Assembly: GCA_902803695.1 (NCBI GenBank) | Contig: CADCQX010000115.1 | Location: 1-11,462, forward strand | From: Oscillospiraceae bacterium | GTDB lineage: Bacteria; Bacillota; Clostridia; Saccharofermentanales; Saccharofermentanaceae | Length of the DNA stretch: 11,462 bases | Direction of reading: 5' to 3' | Shown: piece after piece, positions 1-8,798 of the stretch | How positions within the stretch are numbered: position 1 is the stretch's first letter | How the letters are laid out: every line of letters begins with the position of its first letter | Program-made: the position numbers and the translations under genes | Notes under the pieces: generated by a model | Databases searched by the model: none | Seen by the model: the letters and a program-made list of their open reading frames with translations, nothing else | Told to the model about the DNA's origin: nothing

Positions 1-1
1 C

Positions 2-109
2 TGGTTCGACTTCGCCATCGGCACCATCGCCGGCATGGCCTTCTCTATCATAGCTATTATATTTGTTTTACCAATCATTTGCGTGAGCATTATTCGTATA
101 ATTTATTAA
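2..109 (+). CDS. C-terminal end of a membrane protein (partial)
   Basis: The reading frame entering the window at base 2 is open for 35 codons and stops with TAA at 107-109. The visible peptide starts WFDFAIGTIAGMAF and ends in a strongly hydrophobic run rich in Ile, Val and Leu, about 22 residues long, followed by a short tail with one Arg. This looks like a C-terminal transmembrane helix. The first codons are G+C-rich and the last ones A+T-rich. The start lies outside the window and no family can be named from so little sequence. A palindrome that could end its transcript begins 15 nt after the stop. That this frame is coding is an inference from its open run, hydrophobic pattern and position before the hairpin. 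Confidence 0.5.
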   Translation, partial: WFDFAIGTIAGMAFSIIAIIFVLPIICVSIIRIIY

Positions 110-123
110 CTTTGTATTAATAC

Positions 124-149
124 ATATCGTACGTAATTACGTACGATAT
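124..149. repeat. perfect 26-bp palindrome
   Basis: Each half is 13 bases (ATATCGTACGTAA and its exact complement), centred between 136 and 137. As RNA it could fold into an 11-bp stem with an AATT loop. It begins 15 nt after the stop of the upstream partial gene, where a terminator would be expected, but no T-run follows it on the plus strand. It may be a transcript-end hairpin, an operator for a dimeric protein, or a recombination or element-end site. The symmetry is seen directly; the role is not. Confidence 0.7.
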
Positions 150-539
150 TCGGCTGGCTGCAGGGTTCTTGGATAGGAAAACTGAGTGGGCCGTTTTGTC
201 CCTGGCTTTAGAGGATTGAGGCAAGGAATTGAAGTTATTATGTTTGGAAAACAATCGGTTTTGCCTTGCGCGAACTTCTATACGAGTGTTTGGCATTTCT
301 TCCTTTTGAAAAGGGGGCTGGCGAAGGTGATTAAGTCAGCGATGATATGAGATAAGGGCCCCTCTGATCATAATCATATATGTTATTAGATGCATTATTG
401 AAATCCCAAATAACAATATCGGTTGAAATTATAGCTATGTTTTGTCTCTTAAGGTTTTGTTTATGGCATTGTTTGGAGCTAGAATGTCGACGGGAATGCG
501 AGCCCCTATGAGCCTTTAATTTCAGCCGCCGGACTATAG
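150..539. other. non-coding leader upstream of the nuclease-sirtuin operon
   Basis: About 390 bases carry no convincing gene on either strand. The longest plus-strand ATG frame I found is 36 codons (240-350), without family resemblance or ribosome-binding site. A possible promoter lies at 216-246. An imperfect hairpin can form between 342-350 and 368-377 (ATGAT and TGA arms pairing with TCA and ATCAT across small bulges), and a GGGCCC palindrome sits in its loop. If the promoter is real, the operon mRNA has an untranslated leader of nearly 290 nt, long enough for a regulatory RNA element. I see no tRNA, riboswitch or CRISPR-like repeat. Confidence 0.5.
216..246 (+). promoter_or_regulatory. 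possible Bacteroides-type promoter for the sirtuin operon
   Basis: TTG at 216-218 is followed after 20 bases by TATGTTTG at 239-246, which matches the Bacteroidota -7 pattern TAnnTTTG at every fixed base. The upstream box is TTG preceded by A rather than the full TTTG. It points toward the gene starting at 540, but lies far upstream. A second near match at 436-444 has one extra base between TA and TTTG. This is a pattern match only. Confidence 0.35.
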
Positions 540-2318
540 ATGAATCCCCAGCCAGTGTATAATTCGTTTGAAGTTGAGAGGATTGTTGAGTTTAAGACAA
601 TCTTTCCGAGGTCTGCATTGCCTAAGATTTCAGAGTGCTTTAGAGGTTACGATAAAGAACATATGCTTGGAGGTCTTCTTGCAAATCTGGCTAATAAAGT
701 TGTCGGTAAACCATTCTACAACCCAAACTATCGTGGAAATGAAGCAGATATTGATGCATTGAGATTCTTTTTGTCTGGAAAGAATGTAGATCTGATAAAT
801 CAGAGTATCAATAACCTCTATAAAGCGGCAAGATATGAGAGAATACCCGTAGAGAACTACATGGGGGCGACAGAAGAGACAGTTCTATATCTTTTACGAG
901 AGATAATGTCAGTTAATTGCTCCGTGGGGGATCTTGCCATTGAAGAGACGGAAAAAAAGATCTTTAAAGCTTATCTGGCGGCTAATTCTTTGACCATCGA
1001 GAAAGGTTTTGGGAAGAATCCTTATAATACAATTGACTCGGAGTTGTATCTAGCAGCATCATTTGTAAGTCAGTTAGGAAGTGCAGATTTCTTATATCAG
1101 GATAAGAAACTTCTAATGATGTCGCAGACGATTAAGTGTCTTTTGTTTTTTGAATATGCGGAGAGGGACAGTCTATTAAGACCGCTCATTCAACGGTTCT
1201 GTGACTTATATGGAATCAAAGAATGGTGGATGTATCCTAAGGCATTTTGGTCAGTATTTGCACTTACTGATGGGAAAGCAAGTATCATCAATTTCAGGAA
1301 CCCTGCTATAGATGAAGTTTCGCAATATGCTTCTGTTATAGATAAGTCTTCTATAACGGTAACGAAAGTTATCCCCAAAAATGAGAATGAAGATTATACA
1401 GCCTTTAGAACATGCCCGTTGATTAAAGTTTCTGATTATGATTATTTAGTGCTCAACTTTCAATTATTGATTGAGCGTATTTATTCTGGTCTGTACTTTG
1501 ACTTTAGAATGTTGGCAGAGGAAGAAGGTATAAAACAAAGTGATTTCAAACGGCATTTTTCCACGGAATTCTCGGAGCACTCTCTATTCTGTGGTACTCT
1601 TAGAGAAGCCCTTACCAATCATTTTGGAGTATTGATGTCAGAGGATGATTGTTTGAACGCTGATTCATCAAAGGATGCTCTTAGTGCTTCACCTCCGGAT
1701 TTCTATGCTCGTCAAGGAAATGTAGTAATGCTGTTTGAGAACAAGGACATGCTGATGTCGAAAGAACTCAAAGAGAAAGGTTCTATTCAGGATTATATTG
1801 TATTTTTGCGAACACGATTATATGAAAACGATAAAGGTAGTCCAAAAGGTGTGCGCCAATTGATGAATCATGTAAAAAAGATTCGAAATGGTGAATTTCA
1901 AAGAAGATGGGACTCCGAATACCCGCGAGACGCGATGGTATATCCTGTTATTGTTGTTCCAGAAGTGAAGTTTACCTTGCAGGGAGTAAAGAATTTCCTC
2001 CAGCGCTGGCAACTTGAGACAGGAATACCGATGGAAAACGTTAAACCTATCGCGAATACAGACATTGGAACTCTTTGTTTGTATCAATTTGAGTTCGCAA
2101 ATAAGGGGATTCAATCCTTTTTGGATGAGTATTACACGCAATCGGATTACACTATATTGGAGAAGGGCAAGAACTTCAATGATATACCTAATGCTATGAT
2201 GTCATTTACTGATTACCTTACTCATACATATAATGAGACCCTAAATAGGTTCGCTGACAAATGGGAAGAGTATATTAGGAAGCCCTTGTCAGAATCGGCG
2301 ATCTATGAAGATTCTTGA
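540..2318 (+). CDS. PD-(D/E)XK nuclease-like protein, partner of the SIR2 protein
   Basis: This is a 592-residue protein with no signal peptide or membrane helix, so it is probably cytoplasmic. The first 370 or so residues are mostly helical-looking and belong to no family I can name. The C-terminal part holds a nuclease-like core: Pro386-Asp387, a beta strand, then Glu400-Asn-Lys402-Asp (D...ExK), a charged helix, and GVRQL with Gln440 near 437-441. A strand around YPVIVV (468-473) follows. This order is typical of the PD-(D/E)XK restriction-like fold, so DNA or RNA cleavage is the likely reaction (inference). The ATG at 540 gives the longest frame; upstream there is only weak ribosome-binding sequence (CCGGACTATAG), as is usual in Bacteroidota. 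The 3' end overlaps the sirtuin gene by 14 nt, indicating coupled translation and joint function. A scaffold with a dead nuclease fold remains possible. Confidence 0.72.
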   Translation: MNPQPVYNSFEVERIVEFKTIFPRSALPKISECFRGYDKEHMLGGLLANLANKVVGKPFYNPNYRGNEADIDALRFFLSGKNVDLINQSINNLYKAARYERIPVENYMGATEETVLYLLREIMSVNCSVGDLAIEETEKKIFKAYLAANSLTIEKGFGKNPYNTIDSELYLAASFVSQLGSADFLYQDKKLLMMSQTIKCLLFFEYAERDSLLRPLIQRFCDLYGIKEWWMYPKAFWSVFALTDGKASIINFRNPAIDEVSQYASVIDKSSITVTKVIPKNENEDYTAFRTCPLIKVSDYDYLVLNFQLLIERIYSGLYFDFRMLAEEEGIKQSDFKRHFSTEFSEHSLFCGTLREALTNHFGVLMSEDDCLNADSSKDALSASPPDFYARQGNVVMLFENKDMLMSKELKEKGSIQDYIVFLRTRLYENDKGSPKGVRQLMNHVKKIRNGEFQRRWDSEYPRDAMVYPVIVVPEVKFTLQGVKNFLQRWQLETGIPMENVKPIANTDIGTLCLYQFEFANKGIQSFLDEYYTQSDYTILEKGKNFNDIPNAMMSFTDYLTHTYNETLNRFADKWEEYIRKPLSESAIYEDS

Positions 2319-5300
2319 GTCCATGAAACTATCAGTCAAACAGCACCTTGAGATCATTGCAGACCGCCTTTGGGGCGGTCATGCGAGTCTGTTCATCGGC
2401 GCCGGATTCAGCAAAAATGCAAATCGCCTCCCCGGTTCGTCCATCCCTCCCAATTGGAACGAGTTAGGTGATTTGTTCTTTGAGAAGGCAAGAACACATT
2501 TACCAACTCCCAAAGAGCGTGAATACGCAAATGTATTGAGACTCGCAGAAGAAGTTGAATGTGTTTGCGGGAGGGAGGCTCTCACCAATCTTATTCGGGA
2601 TTCAATTAACGATGAAAAATTGGAACCATCGGACCTTCATATTCAGTTACTGGGGCTCCCATGGCGTGATGTCTTCACAACGAACTATGACACATTGTTG
2701 GAACGGGCGGCGGCTATCCTGAACAAGAAAGGGGAAAGGGCGTACTCAATTATTTCAAATGATCAGGAAATAGGTATTAACTCTCCTCCTTTCTTAATGA
2801 AACTGCATGGAGATATAAATACTACGAACTCTATTATCATCACAGAGGAAGATTATAGGAAGTATCCTTTCGGGCATCAGGCAATGATTAGTTGCATACA
2901 GCACACCATCATGATGGAAACTTTGGTGCTGATAGGCTTCTCTGGGAATGATCCCAATTTTAACCAATGGTTGGGATGGGTTAAAGATGCTTTGAACGAT
3001 AATCAGAGAAAGGTTTATCTCTTAACTGTCGATGACGTCTCCGAATCTATGGTAAAGACATTTGAGAAGAAGCATGTCATCGTCGTGGATTTAAGGGACT
3101 TTGCTGGGAAAGGAGCGGAAGTTCGAGAGAACATTGAGGCGGCCATTGAATATCTTAAGACATCCCATAGAAAGCGGGTGGAGGAAGGGCGGCTATATAA
3201 GAAACAGGTCCTTGAATGGGGGAGGATCACAGTTCATGATGAAGACCTGGTCATTACTCTCAACAGATGGAAGAAAGAACGTGAATCTTATCCCGGTTGG
3301 CTGGTCATGCCCAGGGAAAAACGAGAATTATGGGCCAGTGTTGAAGGATTCTTTCTCCCCAAAGACAAGTTAAACCGGTTGAAATCTCCGGATGACATCC
3401 TGTTTCTGGATTTGTTCAACTGGCGAATAGAAAAAAGCTTATTCCCCATAGATAATGCTTGGGAGACTATTTATTTATCCGTCTTGGACAAGTATAAACC
3501 ATTTGGGCGAAGAACCCGTGGTGACATCAGGGATGCCTGGATAAACTTGAAACTGGGATTGCTAAGACTGTATCGCCAGGAACAGTGGGTATCAAAATGG
3601 GATTCACTGAATGAAGAATTGTCTTCAGTAAAAGAGAATCTTTCTTCCGAGCATCGATGCCGTTTGGCATATGAACAAGCCTTATCGGCCATATATCGGA
3701 ACGACTTTAAACGACTTGAGGAGATTCTCAATGATTGGCCGAAACAAAGGAAAGATCCTTATTGGGATGTGCGCAGGGGGGCATTGTGGGCGGAATACTT
3801 ATCTTTGGAATTTGGAGCCAAAATAACGAAAAGAGCTTTTGATATCATTTGCAAAAAACTGGAATCTGCAGAAAACGAGCGGGATCGATACTATTGGGGT
3901 TCGCGAAAAGTGCATGCTCATACAGTCTTGAATTGTATGGCACAGGCCAACTTTTCAGAGAACAAAGCGGTCACAGACGAAGCCCGTAAAACCTGGCTCG
4001 AATTACGTCCGTATGATGATATTTGGTATGAACGTGAGTTCTTTGATGCCCATTTGCGACCGATTGAACTCGTGGCACAAGTGACAACAAAAGAAGCTTC
4101 ATTTACCCTTGGGCATTCCAGGTCGAGTACGAAAATAGACGGCAATTCCAAGGATTATCGAATTGCATATGCTTTTTTCCATTTCTATGAGGAAACCGCT
4201 TTCCCCATCCATCTTCCGTACTTGAATACGGTAGAAAAAACAACGCTTGAGAAGGCGTTGTCTGTAATGGCATACTGTTCGCCTGTTATAGCAGAGACAT
4301 GGTTGTTGCGGTCTGGAGATTCGAAGATTGTCTCCTCTGTTTTTAACCGGCGTTATCTGGACAGAATTCCTTTTAAGGATGTCGCAGCAACATATGAACG
4401 ATACCTTGGCTATTTTGAAAGGTTATTGAATGAGGACAAGGGTGACCATGTTCCATCCTGGGTGATTGTATTCAGAAACATCCTTCCTGAGATTCTTTCC
4501 AGGCTTTGTATGAAGGCTTCCTATGAGGCAAGGGAAAAGACGCTTTACTTGGTAAACCGAGTTTTTGGCTTAAAGAATTCAATGCAGTATGAGGAGATGG
4601 ACAAGTTGCTCTCTTCGCTTCTTATATCGTTGTCAAAGTCTCAAATTGAAGGGCTTCTCCCAATGCTTTTGCAGATGAATGCCGCTGTTGACAGATTAGG
4701 AGAGTATCGGCTTGAACCCCTTTATTATTTAAAAGATCCTTGCAATTATCGCGTAACGGTTTCCTCTGGTTTGGTTGAGAGACTCTTTAACCGGATGGGG
4801 CTGAATAAAGCCACAGACAAACTTATTGTTTACAGACTCATGTTTTTGCAACGGGCAGGGGTATTGAATACTATGGAGCAGAAAAGATTGACGGCTTTGA
4901 TATGGACTCAGACAGACCAATATGGTTTCCCCATGGGAACCGCATTTGCGAAGTTCTTCTTTTTAACTCAGCCACATCCAGAAAATGTGGATCCTCATGA
5001 TCTTTTAAGACGTTACTTCGCAAACAGCAAACTGCCAAGGATGGGAAGAGGAACCCCTGTCGGTATATATGGTGGTCATATGGCACTCTTGAATGAGATA
5101 AAGGGCACATCTAATGAAGATGTTGAGTTTACATGGGATGCCTCGATGGTAAATGATCTTTGTGAGGATATAGTCGGTGTATGGGAAAGTGACAAGTGGC
5201 GGTTAAAAGAAACAGAACAGTCTCTTGGTTTTTCCCTGAAAGAGGAACTCATAAGTAGGATAAATGGAATAGAGAGTGTCCTTTCCGGGGTAATTGCTCA

Positions 5301-5892
5301 TAACTCTAAGTTAGTGAATGAATTGAACCGAAAGGCGTTGGCAAAGATGATTATTGAATTTGAAGAATACGGGGTGCCAGCGTTGAGGGCAAAAGTGGCT
5401 CTGGCTGTATTTCTGGATTCTCCTGCTGATTTGGCACAGGAAATCCCCAGGAGGTTGGGCTCTTCGGATGAGTCTGTGGTGAATGATTGTATCAAAACCA
5501 TTTCTTATCTGAATAAGCAAGGGAACGGCGTGATGAAGTGGATAGAACTGTTAAGCGAGTACTTCCGCAGTTTTCCTATACGAGGGCGGGACTACTATAC
5601 CAGTTGGATAGAGTACTTCACAGAGCATACTGAATGTCTAGAAACAGAAACGATACGTGAGAACTTAATTATTGGTCTTGGGCGTCTGTTCAGTGAAACT
5701 CAGATTGTTCTTACAGATAATGAACTAGACGCAAATGAAAAGATGTACCAAAGGATGCTTGTGGCTCCAATCGTCCGCAGACTCGTTGAAAGAAAAGACA
5801 ATCCTGACAATGAAATCCTAGAGCGTTGTAAAGACTATTATGTGAGTGAGAATACCTGTTGGGATGTCCGGAATAAGTATTACGAGTATTAA
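2305..5892 (+). CDS. SIR2-domain defence protein with large C-terminal region
   Basis: This is a 1195-residue protein. Residues about 12-265 are a SIR2 domain: GAGFS (32-36) for NAD binding, TTNYD (125-129) with Asn127, KLHGD (166-170) with His168, an EEDY segment (181-184), and GFSGNDPN (211-218). Asn127 and His168 correspond to the residues bacterial defence sirtuins such as ThsA and DSR2 need to hydrolyse NAD+. The known family role is NAD+ depletion that stops phage growth by killing or arresting the cell. Residues about 290-1195 are soluble and helix-rich with no motif I recognise. By analogy with DSR proteins this part would sense the trigger and hold the enzyme inactive. Size and layout are DSR-like. 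The first ATG (2305) overlaps the previous gene by 14 nt; an in-frame ATG at 2323 would leave a 4-nt gap and remove six residues. Neither has a clear ribosome-binding site, so the start is uncertain. Acting with the upstream nuclease-like protein is inferred from the overlap. Confidence 0.88.
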   Translation: MKILESMKLSVKQHLEIIADRLWGGHASLFIGAGFSKNANRLPGSSIPPNWNELGDLFFEKARTHLPTPKEREYANVLRLAEEVECVCGREALTNLIRDSINDEKLEPSDLHIQLLGLPWRDVFTTNYDTLLERAAAILNKKGERAYSIISNDQEIGINSPPFLMKLHGDINTTNSIIITEEDYRKYPFGHQAMISCIQHTIMMETLVLIGFSGNDPNFNQWLGWVKDALNDNQRKVYLLTVDDVSESMVKTFEKKHVIVVDLRDFAGKGAEVRENIEAAIEYLKTSHRKRVEEGRLYKKQVLEWGRITVHDEDLVITLNRWKKERESYPGWLVMPREKRELWASVEGFFLPKDKLNRLKSPDDILFLDLFNWRIEKSLFPIDNAWETIYLSVLDKYKPFGRRTRGDIRDAWINLKLGLLRLYRQEQWVSKWDSLNEELSSVKENLSSEHRCRLAYEQALSAIYRNDFKRLEEILNDWPKQRKDPYWDVRRGALWAEYLSLEFGAKITKRAFDIICKKLESAENERDRYYWGSRKVHAHTVLNCMAQANFSENKAVTDEARKTWLELRPYDDIWYEREFFDAHLRPIELVAQVTTKEASFTLGHSRSSTKIDGNSKDYRIAYAFFHFYEETAFPIHLPYLNTVEKTTLEKALSVMAYCSPVIAETWLLRSGDSKIVSSVFNRRYLDRIPFKDVAATYERYLGYFERLLNEDKGDHVPSWVIVFRNILPEILSRLCMKASYEAREKTLYLVNRVFGLKNSMQYEEMDKLLSSLLISLSKSQIEGLLPMLLQMNAAVDRLGEYRLEPLYYLKDPCNYRVTVSSGLVERLFNRMGLNKATDKLIVYRLMFLQRAGVLNTMEQKRLTALIWTQTDQYGFPMGTAFAKFFFLTQPHPENVDPHDLLRRYFANSKLPRMGRGTPVGIYGGHMALLNEIKGTSNEDVEFTWDASMVNDLCEDIVGVWESDKWRLKETEQSLGFSLKEELISRINGIESVLSGVIAHNSKLVNELNRKALAKMIIEFEEYGVPALRAKVALAVFLDSPADLAQEIPRRLGSSDESVVNDCIKTISYLNKQGNGVMKWIELLSEYFRSFPIRGRDYYTSWIEYFTEHTECLETETIRENLIIGLGRLFSETQIVLTDNELDANEKMYQRMLVAPIVRRLVERKDNPDNEILERCKDYYVSENTCWDVRNKYYEY

Positions 5893-6283
5893 GCATGAAC
5901 TTGCCTGCGTCTCTACGGGTGTGTGGCTAAAAGGGAGAATAATCGAAGGCATTCCCCATGTGAAAGTATTCCGTATTGATGCCATAAAAGAGTCTCGGGT
6001 ACAAACTATCGGACCTTGTACTGGGTGATGGCTTCATATGTCCCGAGCACAAGTGAACAATGACAATGGAGATTCAGCTTTATGGTGCATTGGGACAATA
6101 TCGCCGCTGCCGGAGGCGGTGAGTAGTCCACCGGCCGCAAGGCCAAACCTAAACCAATCGCCCGTCGGAGTCGAGAAATTCCGGCGGGCGATTTTTAGCT
6201 TGTAAACGAATACATATCTTCACATTTATGAAGATTAACATAGAGGCTCCGTCATAAAACTCGTTCAAGCCATTTGGAAAACA
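5893..6283. other. convergent intergenic region between the two operons
   Basis: About 390 bases lie between the 3' ends of the sirtuin gene (plus) and the S1-repeat gene (minus). A strong plus-strand terminator sits at 6156-6196. A smaller hairpin at 6216-6235 (7-bp arms ATCTTCA and TGAAGAT, 6-base loop) lies about 50 nt beyond the minus-strand stop at 6284. It could mark the end of that transcript, although no U-run follows. Short open frames here, including one of 60 codons that begins inside the sirtuin gene (5846-6028), have no family resemblance. The stretch 6100-6195 is noticeably G+C-rich compared with its surroundings and may be older sequence left between inserted modules (inference). 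Confidence 0.55.
6156..6196 (+). terminator. strong intrinsic terminator
   Basis: A 13-bp stem forms between 6156-6168 (AATCGCCCGTCGG) and 6181-6193 (CCGGCGGGCGATT), with a single G-U pair and a 12-base loop. The run TTTTT at 6192-6196 directly follows the G+C-rich part. It is directional for plus-strand transcripts and would end the sirtuin operon about 260 nt after its stop codon. No T-run is present on the other side, so it should not stop minus-strand transcription as well. Confidence 0.85.
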
Positions 6284-8797
6284 CTAGCATTTGTCCATAA
6301 ATGAAACAGGCGTAGATAATCTTTCTGGAATAAGCAAAACGCTATCACCCGTATTATACCGTTCCATCGAATGCAGTTGAACTTCACAAATAGGATTTAG
6401 CGCCAGAGCCCTGTAGCCATATTTGTTTCTTGATAATACTATTCCTTTGTACTCTTGGCCATATTCAAATGGTCCTGAAGCTTCATCCCCCTTTTTAACG
6501 TTATCTTTTAAGGACAGAAACACTCTATCACGATCAGAATCAATTCTTTTTATAATTAAAGGTAACGAATTAACATGGTTGTATAATGAGGGAAGGTCAT
6601 CGACAAACCCTTCAGATGCTATGTCAGAAATGTAGAGATATAAATCGTAGACATCGTTATTATGCTTTTTCCTAAATTGAAGATAGTACTTCTCTTTCTT
6701 TTCCAGTTTTAGATTCTCTATAACATCTCCTTCAGAAAACGCTTGTTTAAAACGGTCAATAGCAGAATGGATAAAAGGAATAAATGACCCGATGATTGTA
6801 TCTTTACGGTCACTAATGTCTTTGATACGAACAGGTACCTTTTCTCCGATTTTGTATGAGAATCTTGTCTTACCTTTATGAGTCTCACTTATTGGAATAT
6901 ACAGACGCATTGCCTCAATTTCGCCATATACGCCACATTCGTCATCAGAGACTATTAATGCCCGAACATCTTTTCCTTTATTATCTTTGAAGAAACTAAC
7001 ATATGGATTATCTTCTGGTTTTCTCAGAGTGACATATACTACCCTCTGTTTTTTATCAATACGATCAACAATACAATCAAGACTGTCTCCAAGTCGAATG
7101 CTCTTTCTGATAGACTCTCCTTGCTTTTCATCCCATGAAAGATCTCGATTATGTAAAACTGTAGTGAGCCCCTCATCTAATTCACCGACTAAGGCATTCA
7201 CGTCTTTTCTACATATTTCTAACCTCACGATGTCTCCTTTATCGACCGACAGATTTGCCCATGGATCTTTAAGGTCATATAGTGACAGAATTAGATTGTT
7301 GTTCTCAGGTTCAAGTTCCTTAACTACCATAGTGAAGACGTCACCAATCTTAAACTTCTTATGAAGCAATAAGAACCTACTATAGGTTAAATCGTCTCTA
7401 AATGCAACGGCGGTTGTATTTAACCCTGGAACAATGAATTTAACGAAAGTATCATCAGCATATGTTACCTCTGCATTAATCTGCATTCCAATCTTATAGG
7501 CAGAAAAAAAGCTCATAGGATCACTAGCTGTTCCCGCAATTGAGAACTCCACATCTCCATCTCCATTGATTTCAATAGGCTTAACGTAGATAGAAGAACC
7601 AACCAAAAAAAAGTCTGTAGGAGATGAAATATTCTTACTGCTAAAATTTTGCTTATTTACATATCCTTTTAGTTCATTGAAACTGATTGTTATTCTGTCT
7701 TCTCGGATATGAGTTATTATAGCTTCGAGTTCATCACCAGCCGCCATCGCTTTGTTGATCTGGTCATATGCATTATTGATTGATCCCTCTTTATTAACCT
7801 TAATGCAATAGCACTTCACCTCTCTACTTTGTCTATCATAATAGATTTTGGGTTTCTTCAATAACAAAAAATTACCAGTCAGCATTAACCCTTTGAATAC
7901 ATCATCTAAAATGCTAATGTGTTTATCCCTAGCTAAAAGATAAAATGAATCTACTCCCAAAGCAAACCCTTTTTTAATCCGATTCAAATATGGTCTTAGG
8001 CCATTCTGAACATAATTATCAAGCTTTGCTACGAGAAGGACACCAATCCGAATATCAGGACGCACAAAAGCTAATTGAGTATACTCGTCTGGTTCTCTCG
8101 TAGCAATCTTATACAAATAATCTAGAAAGTCATCTGCTTCATCCGCGTGTTCCTTAGCAGGAACTCTTCCCAATAGTGCATTGCCATAACAATCAAGTTC
8201 ACGTATCATCAGTCTCGTGAAGAGACCCGCATCGTTTATGCATTCTATCTTGTTGATAATTGCACTACTCGCCTTAATGGCCTCACAATTATCTTCAACA
8301 AATCTACTTACTACGCTTTTACTATTATTTTTTACTCTGCATAAAACAAAACGAATTATGGAAAGGTCTAAGCCTTTTCGGAATGATTCGCTAAGATATG
8401 GCTTAGCATTAATCAAAAAAGCATCTCTTACATAAGCAGTCGTTGCCGTTACAATATTGAGAGTATCATTATTTGAATAACGAAGAAGGACAACTGCTTC
8501 ATTATCTTTTACTCTCGTATCAAAATCATCACTATTCACCCATTCAACAACTAGATTTGGGATAGAGATATCCGGTAATTCTTTATGAAACTCCTTTATT
8601 GCGGCGTCACATGAACCTTCCACTCTGTTCTTTATCGTACTCTTTCTTGCCCAAAAAGAGATGCGCCCAAACAATTGGGTGATTGATGCTTGAATAAGTT
8701 TGACCTTTCTTGGGAAGAAAAGAAGGAAAACAATCACCAAACCAAGAACGCCTAGTCCACCGAAGAGGCCTATAACTGTCTTTATCAGAATATCCAT
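6284..8797 (-). CDS. membrane-anchored protein with tandem S1/OB-like repeats
   Basis: This is an 837-residue protein. Residues 7-28 form one transmembrane helix (Gly, Leu, Val, Ile, Phe rich) followed by Arg and Lys, so the rest is predicted to face the cytoplasm. Residues about 60-330 are a domain I do not recognise, with a strand-rich start (VVLLRY) and then helices. From about 355 to 825 come roughly six S1/OB-like units: about 355-420, 436-513, 519-598, 607-671, 689-765 and 779-825. The second and third show the classic S1 pattern: a GDxxxxxV strand, a closing hydrophobic-LSL or VTL strand, then DPW (511-513) or DNPY (596-599) as in ribosomal protein S1. S1 domains bind RNA or single-stranded nucleic acid, so the protein may hold RNA or ribosomes at the membrane (inference). 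No catalytic motif is visible. It starts one base after the zinc-ribbon gene ends. It reads as more A+T-rich than the recombinase gene nearby. Confidence 0.72.
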   Translation of the reverse strand: MDILIKTVIGLFGGLGVLGLVIVFLLFFPRKVKLIQASITQLFGRISFWARKSTIKNRVEGSCDAAIKEFHKELPDISIPNLVVEWVNSDDFDTRVKDNEAVVLLRYSNNDTLNIVTATTAYVRDAFLINAKPYLSESFRKGLDLSIIRFVLCRVKNNSKSVVSRFVEDNCEAIKASSAIINKIECINDAGLFTRLMIRELDCYGNALLGRVPAKEHADEADDFLDYLYKIATREPDEYTQLAFVRPDIRIGVLLVAKLDNYVQNGLRPYLNRIKKGFALGVDSFYLLARDKHISILDDVFKGLMLTGNFLLLKKPKIYYDRQSREVKCYCIKVNKEGSINNAYDQINKAMAAGDELEAIITHIREDRITISFNELKGYVNKQNFSSKNISSPTDFFLVGSSIYVKPIEINGDGDVEFSIAGTASDPMSFFSAYKIGMQINAEVTYADDTFVKFIVPGLNTTAVAFRDDLTYSRFLLLHKKFKIGDVFTMVVKELEPENNNLILSLYDLKDPWANLSVDKGDIVRLEICRKDVNALVGELDEGLTTVLHNRDLSWDEKQGESIRKSIRLGDSLDCIVDRIDKKQRVVYVTLRKPEDNPYVSFFKDNKGKDVRALIVSDDECGVYGEIEAMRLYIPISETHKGKTRFSYKIGEKVPVRIKDISDRKDTIIGSFIPFIHSAIDRFKQAFSEGDVIENLKLEKKEKYYLQFRKKHNNDVYDLYLYISDIASEGFVDDLPSLYNHVNSLPLIIKRIDSDRDRVFLSLKDNVKKGDEASGPFEYGQEYKGIVLSRNKYGYRALALNPICEVQLHSMERYNTGDSVLLIPERLSTPVSFMDKC

Positions 8798-8798
8798 A

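Noticed and set aside
240..350. 36-codon frame in the leader of the sirtuin operon
   Set aside because: Short, no recognisable motif, and its ATG lies inside the promoter-like box.
5846..6028. 60-codon plus-strand frame crossing the end of the sirtuin gene
   Set aside because: It begins inside the sirtuin gene in another frame, has no ribosome-binding site and resembles no family. It could be a relic, but nothing supports that.
119..6218. Shared 10-mer AATACATATC at 119-128 and 6209-6218, each starting a hairpin and bracketing the sirtuin operon
   Set aside because: Considered as target-site or attachment repeats. Dozens of shared 10-mers are expected by chance in a window this long, and the matches do not extend.
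6987..7364. 125-codon plus-strand frame opposite the S1-repeat gene
   Set aside because: It is the complement of a well-supported long gene with clear S1 motifs.
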